DNA of 64,000 nt from Cladopsammia gracilis (GCA_022457155.1 JAJGOT010000049.1:994001-1058000); one strand, 5' to 3'; positions 1 to 12,397 are shown, numbered from the stretch's first letter. Numbers and translations are program-made. Notes: generated by a model from the sequence alone, not told the origin.

Positions 1-458
1 TTAGTTTTTGTTCAAAAGCAAACAGCGCACCATTAGCGCATTGAGGAACTGTCTCGGCCGAGCACATGGCGAAATTCGAGATGCCATTCCAACTGAATTT
101 GAGCACGTTTTATAAACATTTCTCCAAAACTAACTGAATACAAAGAAAAAGTTAATCACAAATCGATATCAACATAAAGTTCCATAGAAAATGTACTTTT
201 TTTTACCGGGGCGGTTAAGTCCCTCCCGGATGGGCTGCTTGAAAATTCTTTAAAACTCCGCTTCTTCGTGGGTATAAAGTTACTCGAAGCAAGATTTCAT
301 CGCTTAAAGCTCTTCTTTTTCCGAGTATTCTTTAAAGCATTCTCTTTCTTTTTTTTTGAATATTTTAAATGTGTGTTATTGCAAAATCACGGCCGGCTTT
401 AGCCGGCACGGCCGTCATTGGGTTAAATGAGTTTAGCTCTAAACAAATGCTTCTACCT
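1..458. other. No gene recognised
   Basis: AT-rich sequence without a supported ORF, tRNA or clear terminal repeat. It runs into the LINE relic that follows; its 3' part may be more of that element, but no protein similarity is visible. Confidence 0.5.
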
Positions 459-460
459 AA

Positions 461-782
461 AACTACCTAAAAAGGAGCTTTAGCTATAGACGTGCAACTC
501 TCTGGAACAGTCTGCCCTGCAATCTTAGTGAAGTGAAATCTTTAAATCGTTTTAAGCAATTGTTAAACTTTTAGTTTAGTTCATTAAGTTAGATACACGG
601 CATTCATGGAAAACAGGTATAGTTTAGTGTAATTTTGAATAGTATTTTTAAGAGACTATTAGATATGTATTTATTATTATCAAATATTGTTATATAGTTA
701 TACATTAAAAAACCTGATGAATTTTTACCGTCTTAAAATAAAGATTTGAGATTTGAGATTTAGATTTGAGATTTGAGATTCG
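461..782 (+). mobile_element. 3' end of a non-LTR retrotransposon (LINE relic)
   Basis: Frame 461-574 ends in a stop (572-574) and carries the LWNSLP motif followed by SLNRFKQLLNF, the usual C-terminus of CR1/L2/Rex-type LINE reverse transcriptases. An in-frame stop at 458-460 shows decay. Downstream is an AT-rich 3' tail closed by a GATTTGA-type simple repeat (about 744-780), the kind of short tandem tail these LINEs leave instead of poly(A). Only the 3' end is present, as in ordinary 5'-truncated copies. Confidence 0.7.
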
Positions 783-1842
783 ACGATCTACTAGCTTCAA
801 TTGTCCTAAGACGAAATCAGTTTTTAAAATAAGCACTTCACTCTATATTCCTCCAAAAACTCTTGACATGCAGAGTTACGCAGCCTGAAATGCGGTCTTT
901 ACCACTGTTTGAGAAATGTGAAAAATGTCTTGAGTAACAAACCTCGAAACATGGAAAACATGCAGGGAAAAGCAGTTTTCAAACCGTTTTCTCCGACAAC
1001 AAAAGTGTTTACTGCTGATGTAACATCGGCCGTGTAGCCGCGCGAAAAACAAAGCATCGCTTTGGTTTGAAAATTGCTAAGATCCCGGAAGTTGCGTGAC
1101 GTCATACACGCATGTTTAGCGACGTCATACGCGCCCGCGAACTAGCCCTGCGCGAAGAACCGGTATGTACTTGGTGTATCCCTTATTACTTTGTATTTAA
1201 ACACTTAGTTTTTATTTTAGTAGAAAAAAGCACAGGGAGCAAAGGAGCCAAAATTGACCTTTACGCGTTCGATCTTCGATCTGTTGTTTACGAGTCTGTT
1301 TTCGCCCCAGCGGGACCCCAAGCGTAATCGGAGCTCTCCGTTGGGTAACCGCAAATTGCTGACTGTGGGCGCCACAAAATCGTTACGCAGCCGGCACTTC
1401 GTGCCTCGCTCGCTCGTATGATCTACTCCATGCACACTATCCACTACACCACCGAGGGCTAGCTGCCGGAAATTGTAATCTTTAATAAGGGATATAGGAT
1501 AATATGCTGCTAGCCCAGACCATATATGATGATGCGTCACGCAATATTTATTTTTATTAAAATGTTTCACAGTTTTGACATTATAAAAGCAGAATCTCCT
1601 GAATCCGATTACATGTATTTTTTTCATTATCTCAGATAAATTTAGAACTTCCAAATATTTATTGGAAATCTGTGCAGGAGGAGGGGTCTCTGGGGCTTGG
1701 AAATACAGGCGGGAGGGAGGGGGGGGGGGGGGGGAATCTAGCGGGCCAGGAAATCCGGGCGGAAGGGGAGGGGTCAAACAGTCTTGCCGTCCGTCTGTTG
1801 GAGCGGGAGGGGTGGATTCTTTCTGTAACAACCCAATGAAAT
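783..1842. other. No gene recognised; G-rich tract
   Basis: No convincing coding sequence. The longest open frame (minus strand, 1217-1855) is low complexity where it crosses the G tract at 1711-1733 and has no recognisable domain. Confidence 0.5.
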
Positions 1843-2080
1843 AGAAATAATTCACGGTTTGGGATGTATTAGACTAGTGTGGGTTTGATCAGGAATCAAC
1901 AAATTAAATATTCAAAGTGAGTACAGAAAAATTGGTAGCTTCAAACAACATGTCTTATGTGATGGTGCAATGTGTGTCATGCAAAATTCGTTGACGGGGG
2001 AGGGGTGCGTGACCCGTTTAAAATAAACCGTAAAACTTTCTTACGCAAGCGCATGAGTGTAGGCTACAATAGTAGCCTCT
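1843..2080 (+). repeat. Interspersed repeat family R, copy 1
   Basis: Near-identical in order and sequence to 32645-32870 and to the reverse complement of 48577-49340. All three start near AGAAATAATTCACGG and end with a small hairpin (arms GGCTAC and GTAGCC) followed by TCTTG. This copy lies just beyond the stop codon of the minus-strand vWA gene, so it may form part of that gene's 3' UTR. Confidence 0.75.
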
Positions 2081-2146
2081 TGTTTTTGTTTTTTGTTTTT
2101 TGTTTTTTTTTTGTTTTCGGGCTTGATCGTTTTTCTACTGAAAACG

Positions 2147-2308
2147 TTACCTACCACATGCTTTGTCGAGGATTTGATGAATTTTGGTAAGTAGAGTTTG
2201 AAAATTCCTGATGACAATCACTTCTCCCCTGGTACCAGCAATAGCCCTCATGTTCTTCCAGTTGATGTTTCTTCCGATTCCAACAGCGACTATTTTGACA
2301 CCTTTTCT
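2147..2308 (-). CDS. vWA gene exon 4 (terminal)
   Basis: The acceptor is a T-rich stretch ending in GAAG just upstream of 2308. The exon reads RKGVKIVAVGIGRNI and continues to LLTKIHQILDKACGR then TAA. It supplies the last beta strand and helix of the vWA fold and joins exon 3 in phase 0. Confidence 0.82.
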   Translation of the reverse strand, partial: RKGVKIVAVGIGRNINWKNMRAIAGTRGEVIVIRNFQTLLTKIHQILDKACGR

Positions 2309-4439
2309 CTTCAAAACAGAGCAAAAATATAAGTATTAGGCTCCATCAACAATAATTGAATGTATGTATTTATTTGACTGTAAATAACGCTAAAATATTT
2401 TTTATCCACACCAAAGTGTCTTTGGGAGAATGATCTGAGAGAACAGAATCCCGTGCCCCATGATAATTATTTTCAATGTTATATTAGCTTGCGCCCATGC
2501 TCTTAAGTTTATTTGCATTCTCGCTCCCATGACCGTGCAGTCTTTATTCTATAGAGATGAGACATCGTATATCATATAGCTCTCATCATTGCCGAGGTAT
2601 TTTGCATGTTCAGCGCAGGAAAATTACGTGTTGTGTGAGAGGCTGTAAAAATCAACAAACCCACCAACTCTTACACTATATGACGTCATTCAAACTGACC
2701 AATCAGTGTCGGCCCTAAAATATCCACGCAGTATGACATCGAACTAATAGATTAAAAAAGGCCCATGTATGGGGGCCTGCTCTCTTAGATTATTTTCTCT
2801 TGGTGTCAAAACGCATTTGAGTTTCAACAGGTTGGATTTAAATCTTGTAGGGTTATTTATAGTACTTAAAACTTAGTTAAAGGAATATTATGTATTAAGA
2901 AGAATTGATTTAAACCTTCCTTGGTTCGAGATATTTGTATAATGTGTAATTAGAAACCTTTCCTTTCGTTATTTGATAAATACAGAAGATATTATTTAAC
3001 CCTCGTAAGTACAAGGGGGCTGGATGCCATCCCTCCCCCACCCCCTCCCCCCCCCCCCCCCCCACCCCTCCCCACGCCAGGTTTTTCTCTGATGTTTTTC
3101 AAGACTATTTATTTTTAGCTCATGCCGTCTTTAGTAGCTATTCCTTGAGACACATTTTGGTAAAGTTTGGGGACAGTCGGTTGCTTGCTTAAAACGCTAC
3201 GTATAAAACGCTACTAAAAGCAGCAAAATGTTTAATTATATCATATTTTACCACTCCAACAAAAAATATTTTAAGTTTCCGCATTTTTCCGATAAATTTG
3301 AATTTTTAGTAAAATCCAAACTGGCGGCCATCTTGCCAGCCAATTTGGATTACGACACGAATTCCCAGCGGCGTCATAACCCATAACATTTACCTTACCT
3401 TGCAGAACACATCACAGGTTATACTGATTAGAGACGAAATGTTTCCGAAAAAATGTAACACCGCAAAAATCTCTCCCCCTCCTCCCTAAGCGAAGGTACG
3501 TTCAAGTTCTTTATAACTCAGGAATGAACTACCTTCTTAAAATCAATTGTGAAAATTTAATAAGGAAATGAGTTATAATCATGTTGAATACATTAAATTT
3601 TAGAGTTGTAAATAGAACACGCGTATCTATAAAAAAAATTCCTGTGAAACAACTCTATTACAGCTTCCATTTGAAAGTTAAGTTACCTCTAGTCCATCTG
3701 TTAATTGCTTGAACGGTGTGAAATCTTTTTCTGCCTGTCCAGTCGGCTTGCCATCCGTAAATATTAACATCACGTTTTTAGCGTCAGGCCTGTCTCCCCC
3801 CGCAGGTGTAAACAAGATATCCCGGGCTAATTTCTCCCCCTTGTCCGTACGTGTCCCCCAGTCACTTGCGATTCTCTTGAACTTTTCGCTCACCAGCCTG
3901 TTGAGAGCTACTTTGTTGTGGTAGGAACTTCTTTTGAAGTTGTTGTATAAAGCCGCGCTTGGACCGAAAGTAATGATACCTGTTTTAAAAATAATCATAT
4001 ATTTCTAAATACGCTTAATCACAGCTTGGCCCTGAATGGGTGAAGAACACGAGGTTACGTACTAGCTTCTTATTCAAAGACTGCCCTGATTTGACTAAAG
4101 TCTCCGATAACCTCTCGCAATGAAGCTCTTACCGCAGAATTATGGTTGACTTGCGGATTCTGAAAATCGAAACAGCAAATAAACTGTCCCTCTAGATTGG
4201 GGTTTAGGCGGAGAAATGCTAATCCATCGACATTAAAAGGCAATTATCACTGAAATCGAAATCCTGTTAGAGTCTTTAGCTTTGGACTTACCTTCAACGA
4301 GGGTCCTGAGAAGTTAGAGAAAGAAGAAGAAGAAGAAGAAGAAGAAGAAGAAGAAGAAGAAGAAGAAGAAGAAGAAGAAGAAGAAGAAGAAGAAGAAGAA
4401 GAAGAAGAAGAAGAAGAAGAAGAAGAAGAAGAAGAAGAA

Positions 4440-4470
<31 letters not shown>

Positions 4471-7400
4471 GAAAGAAGAAGAATACATTCAGACGTGCGA
4501 TTTTACAATAACACCAAATAATAAATAACTGCAGTTTTAAAAAATATAACATTGGTGATATACGACAATAAAAGTTATCAAGAATGCTAACTTAAAATGA
4601 ATATATAACAGCGACTAATACCGACTAAAAGTGACCTGCTATGTTAAATGGAATAGGCATTTAAAGCGATCAGTTCCTATCCTGGGTAGGTTAAACCCAT
4701 GCCCTCGTTAGGAGAGCTCTCTCTCTTGCTTAAAAAAAAAAACCTTGCGCAGAGCATGATTCGAGGTATTAATGATCCGTTTTCATTTCTTCTAATTACA
4801 ACGGATATTGGTACAACCAATTGAAATGAAACTGTATATTATATTATTATTATTTTTAATATAAAAATTTGGTTTTTATTATAAGAATCATGCTACCGTT
4901 TCGAATATGATTTCACGGTGTTTACATTTCAGTCACGCCCACCTTTGCGTTTAGTTTAAAATATTCGGCGAGTGACACCGTCACTTAATATGGCTGCAGT
5001 AATCCCCTACCCCAGGTATTTCTTACCAAAGTGATTTCCAGCAGGCGACACTCCAAGTCTGTTCACAATATTGTAAATAGCTCGTCGCAGTGTCTGAAGG
5101 TCTGCAGGTTTTAAGCTTCTGGATCTGTCACCAAGAATGGCAATATCCAGCTTGCGGCCAGAACAGTCTCCTAAAATATGAATTGAGGGTTTTAATTTTT
5201 TCTTTGTAATTTGTATTAATGCTGAAAAAAGCTAAATTCATTTTTGCAAGGAACCGAAGAACAGAAACGTTAACCAAAAGAGAGCCCTGGCCATATGCTT
5301 TCTCTTTAGGATTTCGTTCACAGCTTGGGACTTAAAACTTAGAATCACTTTCAAATCTTAATTGACCATCAGTTTTTATTAGTTCAGTAGACTCAAAATA
5401 TGTTCTTAAAAAATCTTTGAGTTTTGTTCGGCGAAACCTGAACGATCCGTACCCGTTATTTAACCATGTGACCTTTTTTGCGCAAATTTGTCAACCAAAT
5501 GAAAACGAGCAAGTTGTTTTATAATTTATTTTAAAAGCCCGTTTTTCAGCTGCACCATAAGTAACCTTAATTAATACGTTTAATGATGAAAGCGAGTTTA
5601 TATGCTAAGTATGCCTAATCAAAACTATCTATTTTGATGTTACATTCACAGTAGTATAGTGCGTTATGTTTTCTCCTTATACCATGCTGAGGGCGTAATA
5701 ATGTAGTGTGCTAACCTTTTATTTCTTTCAGATCTGGAATTAAAAAAGAAAAGAAATATTAAACGTTACAAGAACTGGTTACACTTGTAGGAATTATGTA
5801 TATATTACTCTTTCGTTACTCTCTTTATAATTCAATTGCCATTTATAATGTCATTATTTCAATTGCCATTTATAATTCAACACATTGATACACTGCCCAG
5901 ATATGGCCATTTAAAAGCTGGATATCTGTAGGTCTGCATGACGTATATCCAGCGATGGAAGTAAATTTTGTATTTTGAAGGGACGTGAAATGACAGCTGC
6001 CTGCAATTTCGTATCTTAGGGAGAAAAAATGCGTGAAACATTAGTTAAAAAATGAAAAAATAAAGAAGAAAAGATAAGTTATTGATCACGTGATTGGACG
6101 AAAAAGTTCGAAATTTTCGCGTTGTGTCGCAGTGTTTCTTGGCGAAGTTAAATGAAAGCTGGTTCAAAGTTCAACCGCTCGACATGGAGAGAATGAAGCA
6201 GCACAATTTTCGGAAAATGCCTAATAGTAAATCACCTCTGTTATATGATATAGACTTGATACTTCCTCAGAAAAGTTTCTGATCCTTGTTTTAAGCGGAA
6301 GGAAGTTAAACGATCTCGCCATTACGGCTGAAGGAACTAAAACGAGCAAGTTTGTAAACAACAGCCATCGATTCAGCTCGTACTTCGATGTTTGAAAATG
6401 TGGTGCTGATGGAAGGGACTTAAAAACGACACATCAACTACAGGTAACAATGTTTTAAACGTGTCCTTACGCTGCAATTCTTTCAGACTTTTCGCCGATC
6501 CGTTCAGGTAGCCGTGTATTTCTTCTATTTGGTTTGATTCTGATTTGAACTTTTTAAGACACGTAGCACTTGCCACTAAGATTTTCTATGCCATTTAACT
6601 GTGTTTTAATTTGTGTAGTCACTACTCTGTCCCGTTCTTTACGCAGACGAAAGCTTTTCGTATAAAGCATTCAATTTGTGTACACTAAATAAATTAATTT
6701 AGCTTAGCAACTGAATTAATTCGCAGCTTGTTGTGTAAGAAATGGCGCGAGGTTAAGTATTGTAATAAGCATTTATACTAAATAAAAGGTTGTATATCTC
6801 AATATTTTTTTCTTGGAACAGGGATTTGTTATATCAATGCGTTGAATTATAAAACAGTAATAGTGCTCAATCTTGCGCAATATCGCTTGATTTTAGCCGG
6901 TGATGTTGCGCTCGCTTTCGCACTAAAACTGCTAAATATACGTATTAGTTTTGTATCATACTGTTAGCAAGTATGCAGCAAGTCAAAGAAATTCTCCCTC
7001 AATTAAAACACTATTCAATTATCATGTGATAGCCAAACATAGTGCAAATATACTGCATGCAGGACTTGAGTACTTGATTTCGTTTATCATCAGCTTTATA
7101 TCCAAACAATAAAGAAGAACCAAATTTACCCCTTTCACTTCCACGGGCAGCTTTAATTGAAATTTAAGAAAAATGCAGCATTTCGTTTTTAAAATACTGA
7201 AAAACAGTGATAATTAGGAAACTAATCCTGAAGCTTTTTATTACAAGGGCTGCGCAGTCGCATCAAAAGGCCAAAAATGTAGGAACAATTAATCTACCCT
7301 AAGAGTAACGAATTTATCAGATGAGTGAAAAAATCCTAGTACTTCGTGGGAATGTCAGGAAAACGCAGTTCAGCGAAGAAAAAAGGCCGCTTTCTCCTTT

Positions 7401-7606
7401 TTCCGCCGTCCTTGCAATACCTGAACATAACCAACAAGTACATGCAGGTTAAACAAGAAGGTTCTTCATACAATGCGAATAGTCCCATTGCATCTAACTC
7501 AGGTCGAGTCGTTATAGGGGTAAAGGAAAACTATTGGATTAACATACAAAAGTGAAAAAAAGTTACCTAAAGACAGCAAGATAACAAGCAATGCCTGAAA
7601 CCTCAT
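2147..7606 (-). CDS. Small secreted von Willebrand factor A domain protein (4 exons)
   Basis: The gene model joins exons 7606-7567, 5170-5027, 3979-3687 and 2308-2147 (639 nt, 212 residues). Every junction has GT-AG ends and the phases agree (1, 2+1, 0). The product starts with a hydrophobic signal peptide (MRFQALLVILLSL) and then has one vWA domain: MIDAS motif DRSRS near residue 30, the TRTDKG threonine segment, LIFTDGKP with the metal-site Asp, and a closing IVAVGIG strand. vWA domains bind ligands through a divalent metal, and secreted forms are common in cnidarian matrix and adhesion proteins. A role in extracellular adhesion or skeletal matrix is inference. The end at residue 212 rests on an in-frame TAA at 2149-2147; a donor-like GTAACG overlaps it, so a longer isoform cannot be excluded. 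Confidence 0.82.
3010..3075. repeat. C-rich low-complexity tract
   Basis: Runs of C interrupted by A and T inside intron 3 of the vWA gene. The flanking intron (2309-3686) shows no other exon I can support. Confidence 0.8.
3687..3979 (-). CDS. vWA gene exon 3
   Basis: Acceptor TTTTAAAACAG precedes 3979 and donor GTAACT follows 3687. The exon encodes GIITFGPSAALYNNFKRSSY, then the TRTDKGEKLARDILF segment and LIFTDGKP. These are the core strands and two of the three metal-coordinating loops of a vWA domain. Confidence 0.92.
4320..4465. repeat. (GAA)n microsatellite
   Basis: About 145 bases of nearly pure AAG/GAA triplets in intron 2 of the vWA gene. It gives artefactual poly-Ser and poly-Leu frames on the minus strand. 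Confidence 0.98.
5027..5170 (-). CDS. vWA gene exon 2
   Basis: Acceptor CATATTTTAG precedes 5170 and donor GTAAGA follows 5027. The exon reads DCSGRKLDIAILGDRSRSLK and on to NRLGVSPAGNHFG. DIAILGDRSRS matches the first strand and DxSxS MIDAS site of vWA domains. The split Gly codon at its end joins exon 3 in frame. Confidence 0.87.
6050..6600 (+). repeat. Interspersed repeat family H, copy 1
   Basis: Diverged but collinear with 46965-47560: both run from an A-rich segment through TTGATCAC, a GAAGCTGAATGAAAG-like block, an ATTACGGCTG block and AAAACGAGCA. No conserved long ORF exists, so it is probably a noncoding element. It lies in intron 1 of the vWA gene. Confidence 0.6.
7567..7606 (-). 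CDS. vWA gene exon 1 (start codon and signal peptide)
   Basis: ATG at 7606-7604 opens MRFQALLVILLSL, a textbook signal-peptide core, and runs into donor GTAACT with one base left over. That phase fits the two bases at the start of the exon at 5170. The start was chosen for the hydrophobic stretch and the phase fit; transcript support is lacking. Confidence 0.72.
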
Positions 7607-8779
7607 GTTGCGTTGAGAATTGTTCCGCGAAAAGCTGTTCAAAGTAAAAGAATTACAAGATCAATTTAAATGACCATCAACAAGGTCGTTCCAATAATAC
7701 TTACGACTTAGCCATTCTTGTAAGCTTTTCATAGACATCGCTGTTTACCAATTAGAAATTCAGGGTGGCTATTTTAATTACCACTTATTAATTTTGTGCG
7801 TGCTTTAATTACATTTCATTTACAAGGTAGTTAAATGTAAACTATACCCCAGTGGCAGGTCAAACTTCACTTTAGAAATTAAATATTGACGAACAATAAT
7901 CATTTTTTTGCTGATGCCTCAATCGCTGTTAATATAATGATTAAAAATATATATTACCTGAATGCGGTATTTTGATCAGAAACTGGTGCCTTATTGTGAC
8001 AAACACAGTATGTTACCTCATTCTGTAACGTCACATTGATAAAAATATTACATGTTGGAATAAAAATAATAAAATGAACAAATAATAGCACGTTAGAAGC
8101 TGAATTTAATACTTCATCGTTGGAATGAAAAAGTGACAGTTTTTTTTTTTTTTTTTTTACCACAGAAATTGAGCGACTATGTATGGTATAAATCCAAGCG
8201 CATAGACATAACCAGGACGTTTTTCTGTGATAAATTTATCTCAATTTAGTATTCCAAACAGTTGCCAGCAAATATGACTTTCTCGTAGAGAAAATAAATT
8301 TTATTTTATTTTATTTATAAAACTTTTTGTTTGCAATGTTACTAATATTTTCCTTGCCAACTGACCATTAAAAAATTAATTTCGCTCCGTTGGCCCGCGC
8401 GGCTTTTTAGTTTTCTGATGTCTGAACTTTGCGCCGGGAAATATAGTGCAGTTATTTGCACAAGTCAGCATATAATTTCGCCCATTTATTTCGCACATTT
8501 TTTTTATATCATACACATAACAAGGATTTCATCACAGTCCATCAATCCATCGTTGACTCTCCTTGAGCATTTAGAACAATTTCCAAAGACTAGCAACAAT
8601 AATTAATTGTGTAATGATTGTTAATTAAAAAAAATGTTTTTAGCGTTTTCTTATTTTCTTATTTATTTATTTTTTTTTTACTATATAATTATTTTCTTGC
8701 TGTTGGTCTACCGCTCTAAATAATGGCATTATTATTCGACATAGCGTTCTAGAGTACAAATATGTATCAAAACGAGTGC

Positions 8780-8782
8780 AAA

Positions 8783-8873
<91 letters not shown>

Positions 8874-8890
8874 GTTATTATTATTTTTAT
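8780..8890. repeat. (ATT)n microsatellite
   Basis: About 110 bases of TTA/ATT triplets with a few substitutions. The 7.6-9.2 kb region around it shows no supported gene. Confidence 0.97.
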
Positions 8891-9248
8891 GATAGCTCCT
8901 TTAACTTTATGCCACATTACAACATAGTAGCCGAGCCCATTCCTTGGGCCTAGGGCTAAAATGACGTAGAAGTCTACCTGATGGAGAGTGCCTTTCTTAG
9001 GATGTGTGATGTTCCTAGTAGTGTAATCTTCTGTAGTTCAGTAATTTTGATGTTACCCGTTATTATTATTATCATTATGATAAGTTGTTACACTTTTCTG
9101 ACCGCGCGCTAAGAAGAACTTTATAAAAAAACTTAGATTTATGAAAAGATGACTGCCCAAAGACTGGAAAATATAAAAAATTGACTGGTAAAAATACTCA
9201 GCGGTACAACTTAACTTTTCGCGGAATAACCTCTATGTATTAAATTAA

Positions 9249-9408
9249 CATACAGTTATTTCAATTAACGTTGTCGGATCCTAAAGATCAAAGCCAAGAC
9301 CACAAGGTAGTATGGGTAGTTGTGAACAGCTATACCACCTTACCATACTACCTTGCGGTCTTGGCTTTAAGCTTTCATCCGACAACGTTAATTGAACTAG
9401 CTGTATAT
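9249..9408. repeat. Short foldback (hairpin) element
   Basis: Inverted arms share CAATTAACGTTGTCGGAT, AAAGCCAAGACC and AAGGTAGTATGG in order, around a loop of about 30 nt. The near-palindrome spans about 160 bp and ends with ATACAG/CTGTAT, consistent with a small MITE. A target duplication is not clear. Confidence 0.75.
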
Positions 9409-9959
9409 TTAATAATATCAAATGCCAATCCGTTATTTTGAGTCAGATAAGCCGGCTTCTTATTGTAATAAATAAAGTATATTAACCCATTCTGTAACGA
9501 CTTTGACAAAAAAAGGTTTGAAATTGCAGGGATCGCTTAATCACTGCATGTTCGGTCAAATTTATACAATGAAATGTAAATGTAACACTACATAACAAAA
9601 CTTTGAACTTGCTTTCCTGCCGCCAAGCCGCCAAGCCAATTTCAAGAAACCTTCAACTCTTTGTGAAGACAATAAGTACGAGTGGAGAAAAGTAGTTAAT
9701 AGTTAAAATGAAATTCAGTGAAACGTTTTGTGATGAACACCATCTCAGCAGTAAGCAATAATTATGCATGGTCATAATTATGCATGGTCCGTTACTACGC
9801 TACTTAAGTGAGGCGAAAAATGTTTATCAAAACATGTTTTTGTGCCTATTCAAGGAAAAACAGAATGATTTGAAATGTTATCCATTGAGGAATTTTATCT
9901 GAAATCCTAACTATTAGGAAAGATTGGGTTATAAGATAAAAAAGTGCGTTGTCATGTTT

Positions 9960-11050
9960 CAAATAATTTCTTTCCGCAGTCCCTTTTATTATTTCATTTC
10001 AAGATTAAATATATAAAATTAATTACATCTTACCGAAGCAAATAAAATTAGGTTACAAAGTTGCTGTCACAAATCATCTAAAGCCAAGAAAATATCATGA
10101 ATTTAAGAAACATTTTAAAATAAACTTTGAAACCACCTATGCTACAAGTCGTTTTTAGGCTGCTATCCGTTCAATTTATCTTAAAATATGCACCATGAAT
10201 TACATTTTACCTAGCTAAATTAAAATAAAAGGTTACAAAGTTATACTTACCGTAAGCAATAAAATCCCAATTTTGGGTCGAGAAACGCCCAGAAAACATA
10301 GTATGTCTAAATTAAAGTCTTGAACGACTTTGTTGTAAAGACTAAACAATATTCATTTATTTAAAACCAAAACTATATCAATTTGATGCTTTGATAAGTA
10401 TTTTTATTAAAACAAATTCTTATTAACAACAGCAGAATCATCTGGAGTTGAACCACCTATGTTGCAAATCAATTTTTCGGCTGTTAACCATTCAATGTAT
10501 ATCTTAAATGATACTGTGTTTTATAGTCATGAATACTTAAATAATATTTGATTAATCTGCCAAAGGTATATTTTCATCATTGGGTAACTGGGCTAGCATG
10601 TCTACGTCGAGAGTTTTACACACCAGACAAACATTTTCAGAATTTATAACGATTTCACTCGTTGTGAACAGGTCAGCAGATGAACAAACTCGGAAAAAAG
10701 GACGACTATGAATAAATTAAGGTCTTGAATATTTGTTGTTAAAACTAAATATTTGTTTATGTAAAGCCAAACAAATATCATGTTTTGATGAGCATTTTTA
10801 AACAAACTGTTATTAATGACAATATACAACCACCTGGAGCGGAATAGCCTATGTTACTAATCAATTTTGTGGCCGCTATCCATCATTCAATTTACTTTAA
10901 AATGTGCACCATGAATTACATTTTTACCGAGATAAATTAAAATAAAAAGGTTATTGTACTTACAATCGCCAATAACGAGTCCCAAAATAAAATGTGTTTT
11001 TCCAAAATTCCAATTCTTGGTCGAGAATCACCGATTTTATTTAACACGAA
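9960..11050 (+). repeat. Degenerate direct repeats
   Basis: Three or four diverged copies of a block run through ACCACCTATGTT, a GGCTGCTATCC-like segment, ATGCACCATGAATTACATTT and AATTAAAATAAAAGGTTA, near 10130-10260, 10440-10520 and 10830-10970. No ORF spans them. Confidence 0.65.
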
Positions 11051-11156
11051 AAAATAGAAATTCTGTTGATCAGTAGGAACATCAGACTGCAATCAAACTT
11101 TCTGTCGAGCAAATCATTGTCAGTATATCTACGGCATTAAGTTTCTGAATGTTTAA

Positions 11157-12397
11157 CCCTATTCAGACCGGGGGGGGGGCGGAAAGTGCCCGCGCCGACT
11201 TTGAACGTTTATAACTTCTAAGCCTTTCTACCTACAGCCTTGAAACTTCTCGACTTTTCCTAAAATTTATCTGTGAACATTTTGGCAGAAAGTATGTTGT
11301 CAAAGAAAATTTGACGTTGCCATGGCAACCACATTTTGACGGATGCTTTTTGCTCATTTTGAGAGATAAGTATTTCCTCTGTTTATTTGATGTCATTCTG
11401 TTTTACACTGATCTTTATTATGGATTTAAACACCAAACGATGCATTGTTGTCGTCCTTGATCCAAAATTAAAAAAGTAAGGAGGCGTTTCCATGGTAACC
11501 GTAGTTAAAGAGGCTTTTTTGTAGTACTTTCAAATTTCACTTTTTTCTACCTTTTATCGCATATTTTTTATTTTTGTTTTTTACTCTTTGCTTGACTTAA
11601 ATGTTAATCTTTTAATTTTGAGTGATTTTTGGTAATTTTAGCGCATATTCCGTGCTCAGGATACGATATTCCAAATCCAAGATGGCGGATCCAAGATGGC
11701 GGATCCAAGATGGCGGCTCCAAAAACTATTCGAAATTTATTTTCTTTTTTTTTAATGTTGTTTTTTCTTTATTTTTTGTTATTTTAGCTTTATTTATTTT
11801 TTAGGTATTTTTTTAGAATAAATACATTCTAAGTATTTTAAGGTGACATTTTCTCGCCTTTTGGACGTTTTCTTGCACATCTGACGTCATAATGACGTCA
11901 TGATGACGTCACATTAACTGTCATGGTAACATAAAAAGTTGTTGTTATACAAATGTTTAAACAATTACAGAGTAAGAAAAATTTATACTTCCCTTAGATT
12001 GTGGTTTAATTACAAAAATTAAAACATCAAAACAAATATATTTTTATGACGTCATGATGACGTCATCATGTTGCTACAAGTTACAAGTACCAATATATAC
12101 ATTAAAAATGTTTTCCAACATCATCAGAGAAAACATTATTGTCATTATTCAAAACAATTTAGAGATAGGTACGGCAAACACTTTCTGTGAATGAGCTGTC
12201 AATATATGACGTAATTATGACGTCATAGAAGTTGTCATGACAACATAGTTATGTGGATCGATAGAATTTCGGACATACAATGTCTCCTGAAAATTTGGTG
12301 TCCATACCTACTTTCCTGTAGAAGTTACGAAGGGGGGGCGGAATCCGCCCCCCCCCCCCGGTCTCAGAAGATCCAAAAAAGCCCGGTCTGAATAGGG
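11157..12397. mobile_element. piggyBac-like non-autonomous DNA transposon (MITE), 1241 bp
   Basis: Terminal inverted repeats CCCTATTCAGACCGGG and CCCGGTCTGAATAGGG are flanked directly by TTAA (11153-11156 and 12398-12401). A TTAA target duplication with termini starting CCC is the piggyBac signature. Poly-G/C tracts follow both termini. No transposase frame is present. The interior has AAGATGGCGGATCC tandem copies (about 11680-11720) and a cluster of TGACGTCA palindromes. Confidence 0.85.
11880..12230. promoter_or_regulatory. Cluster of TGACGTCA (CRE/ATF-type) palindromes
   Basis: Perfect TGACGTCA octamers recur at about 11882-11911 (three), 12047-12067 (two) and 12218-12228, plus a TGACGTAA variant near 12208. 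They lie inside the piggyBac-like MITE. TGACGTCA is the consensus bound by CREB/ATF bZIP factors; activity here is unproven. Confidence 0.5.

Noticed and set aside
1217..1855. 212-residue minus-strand ORF with a Pro-rich start
   Set aside because: The Pro-rich part is the G tract translated backwards; no domain and no splice support.
4247..4552. Long poly-Ser and poly-Leu frames
   Set aside because: They are translations of the (GAA)n microsatellite in an intron of the vWA gene.
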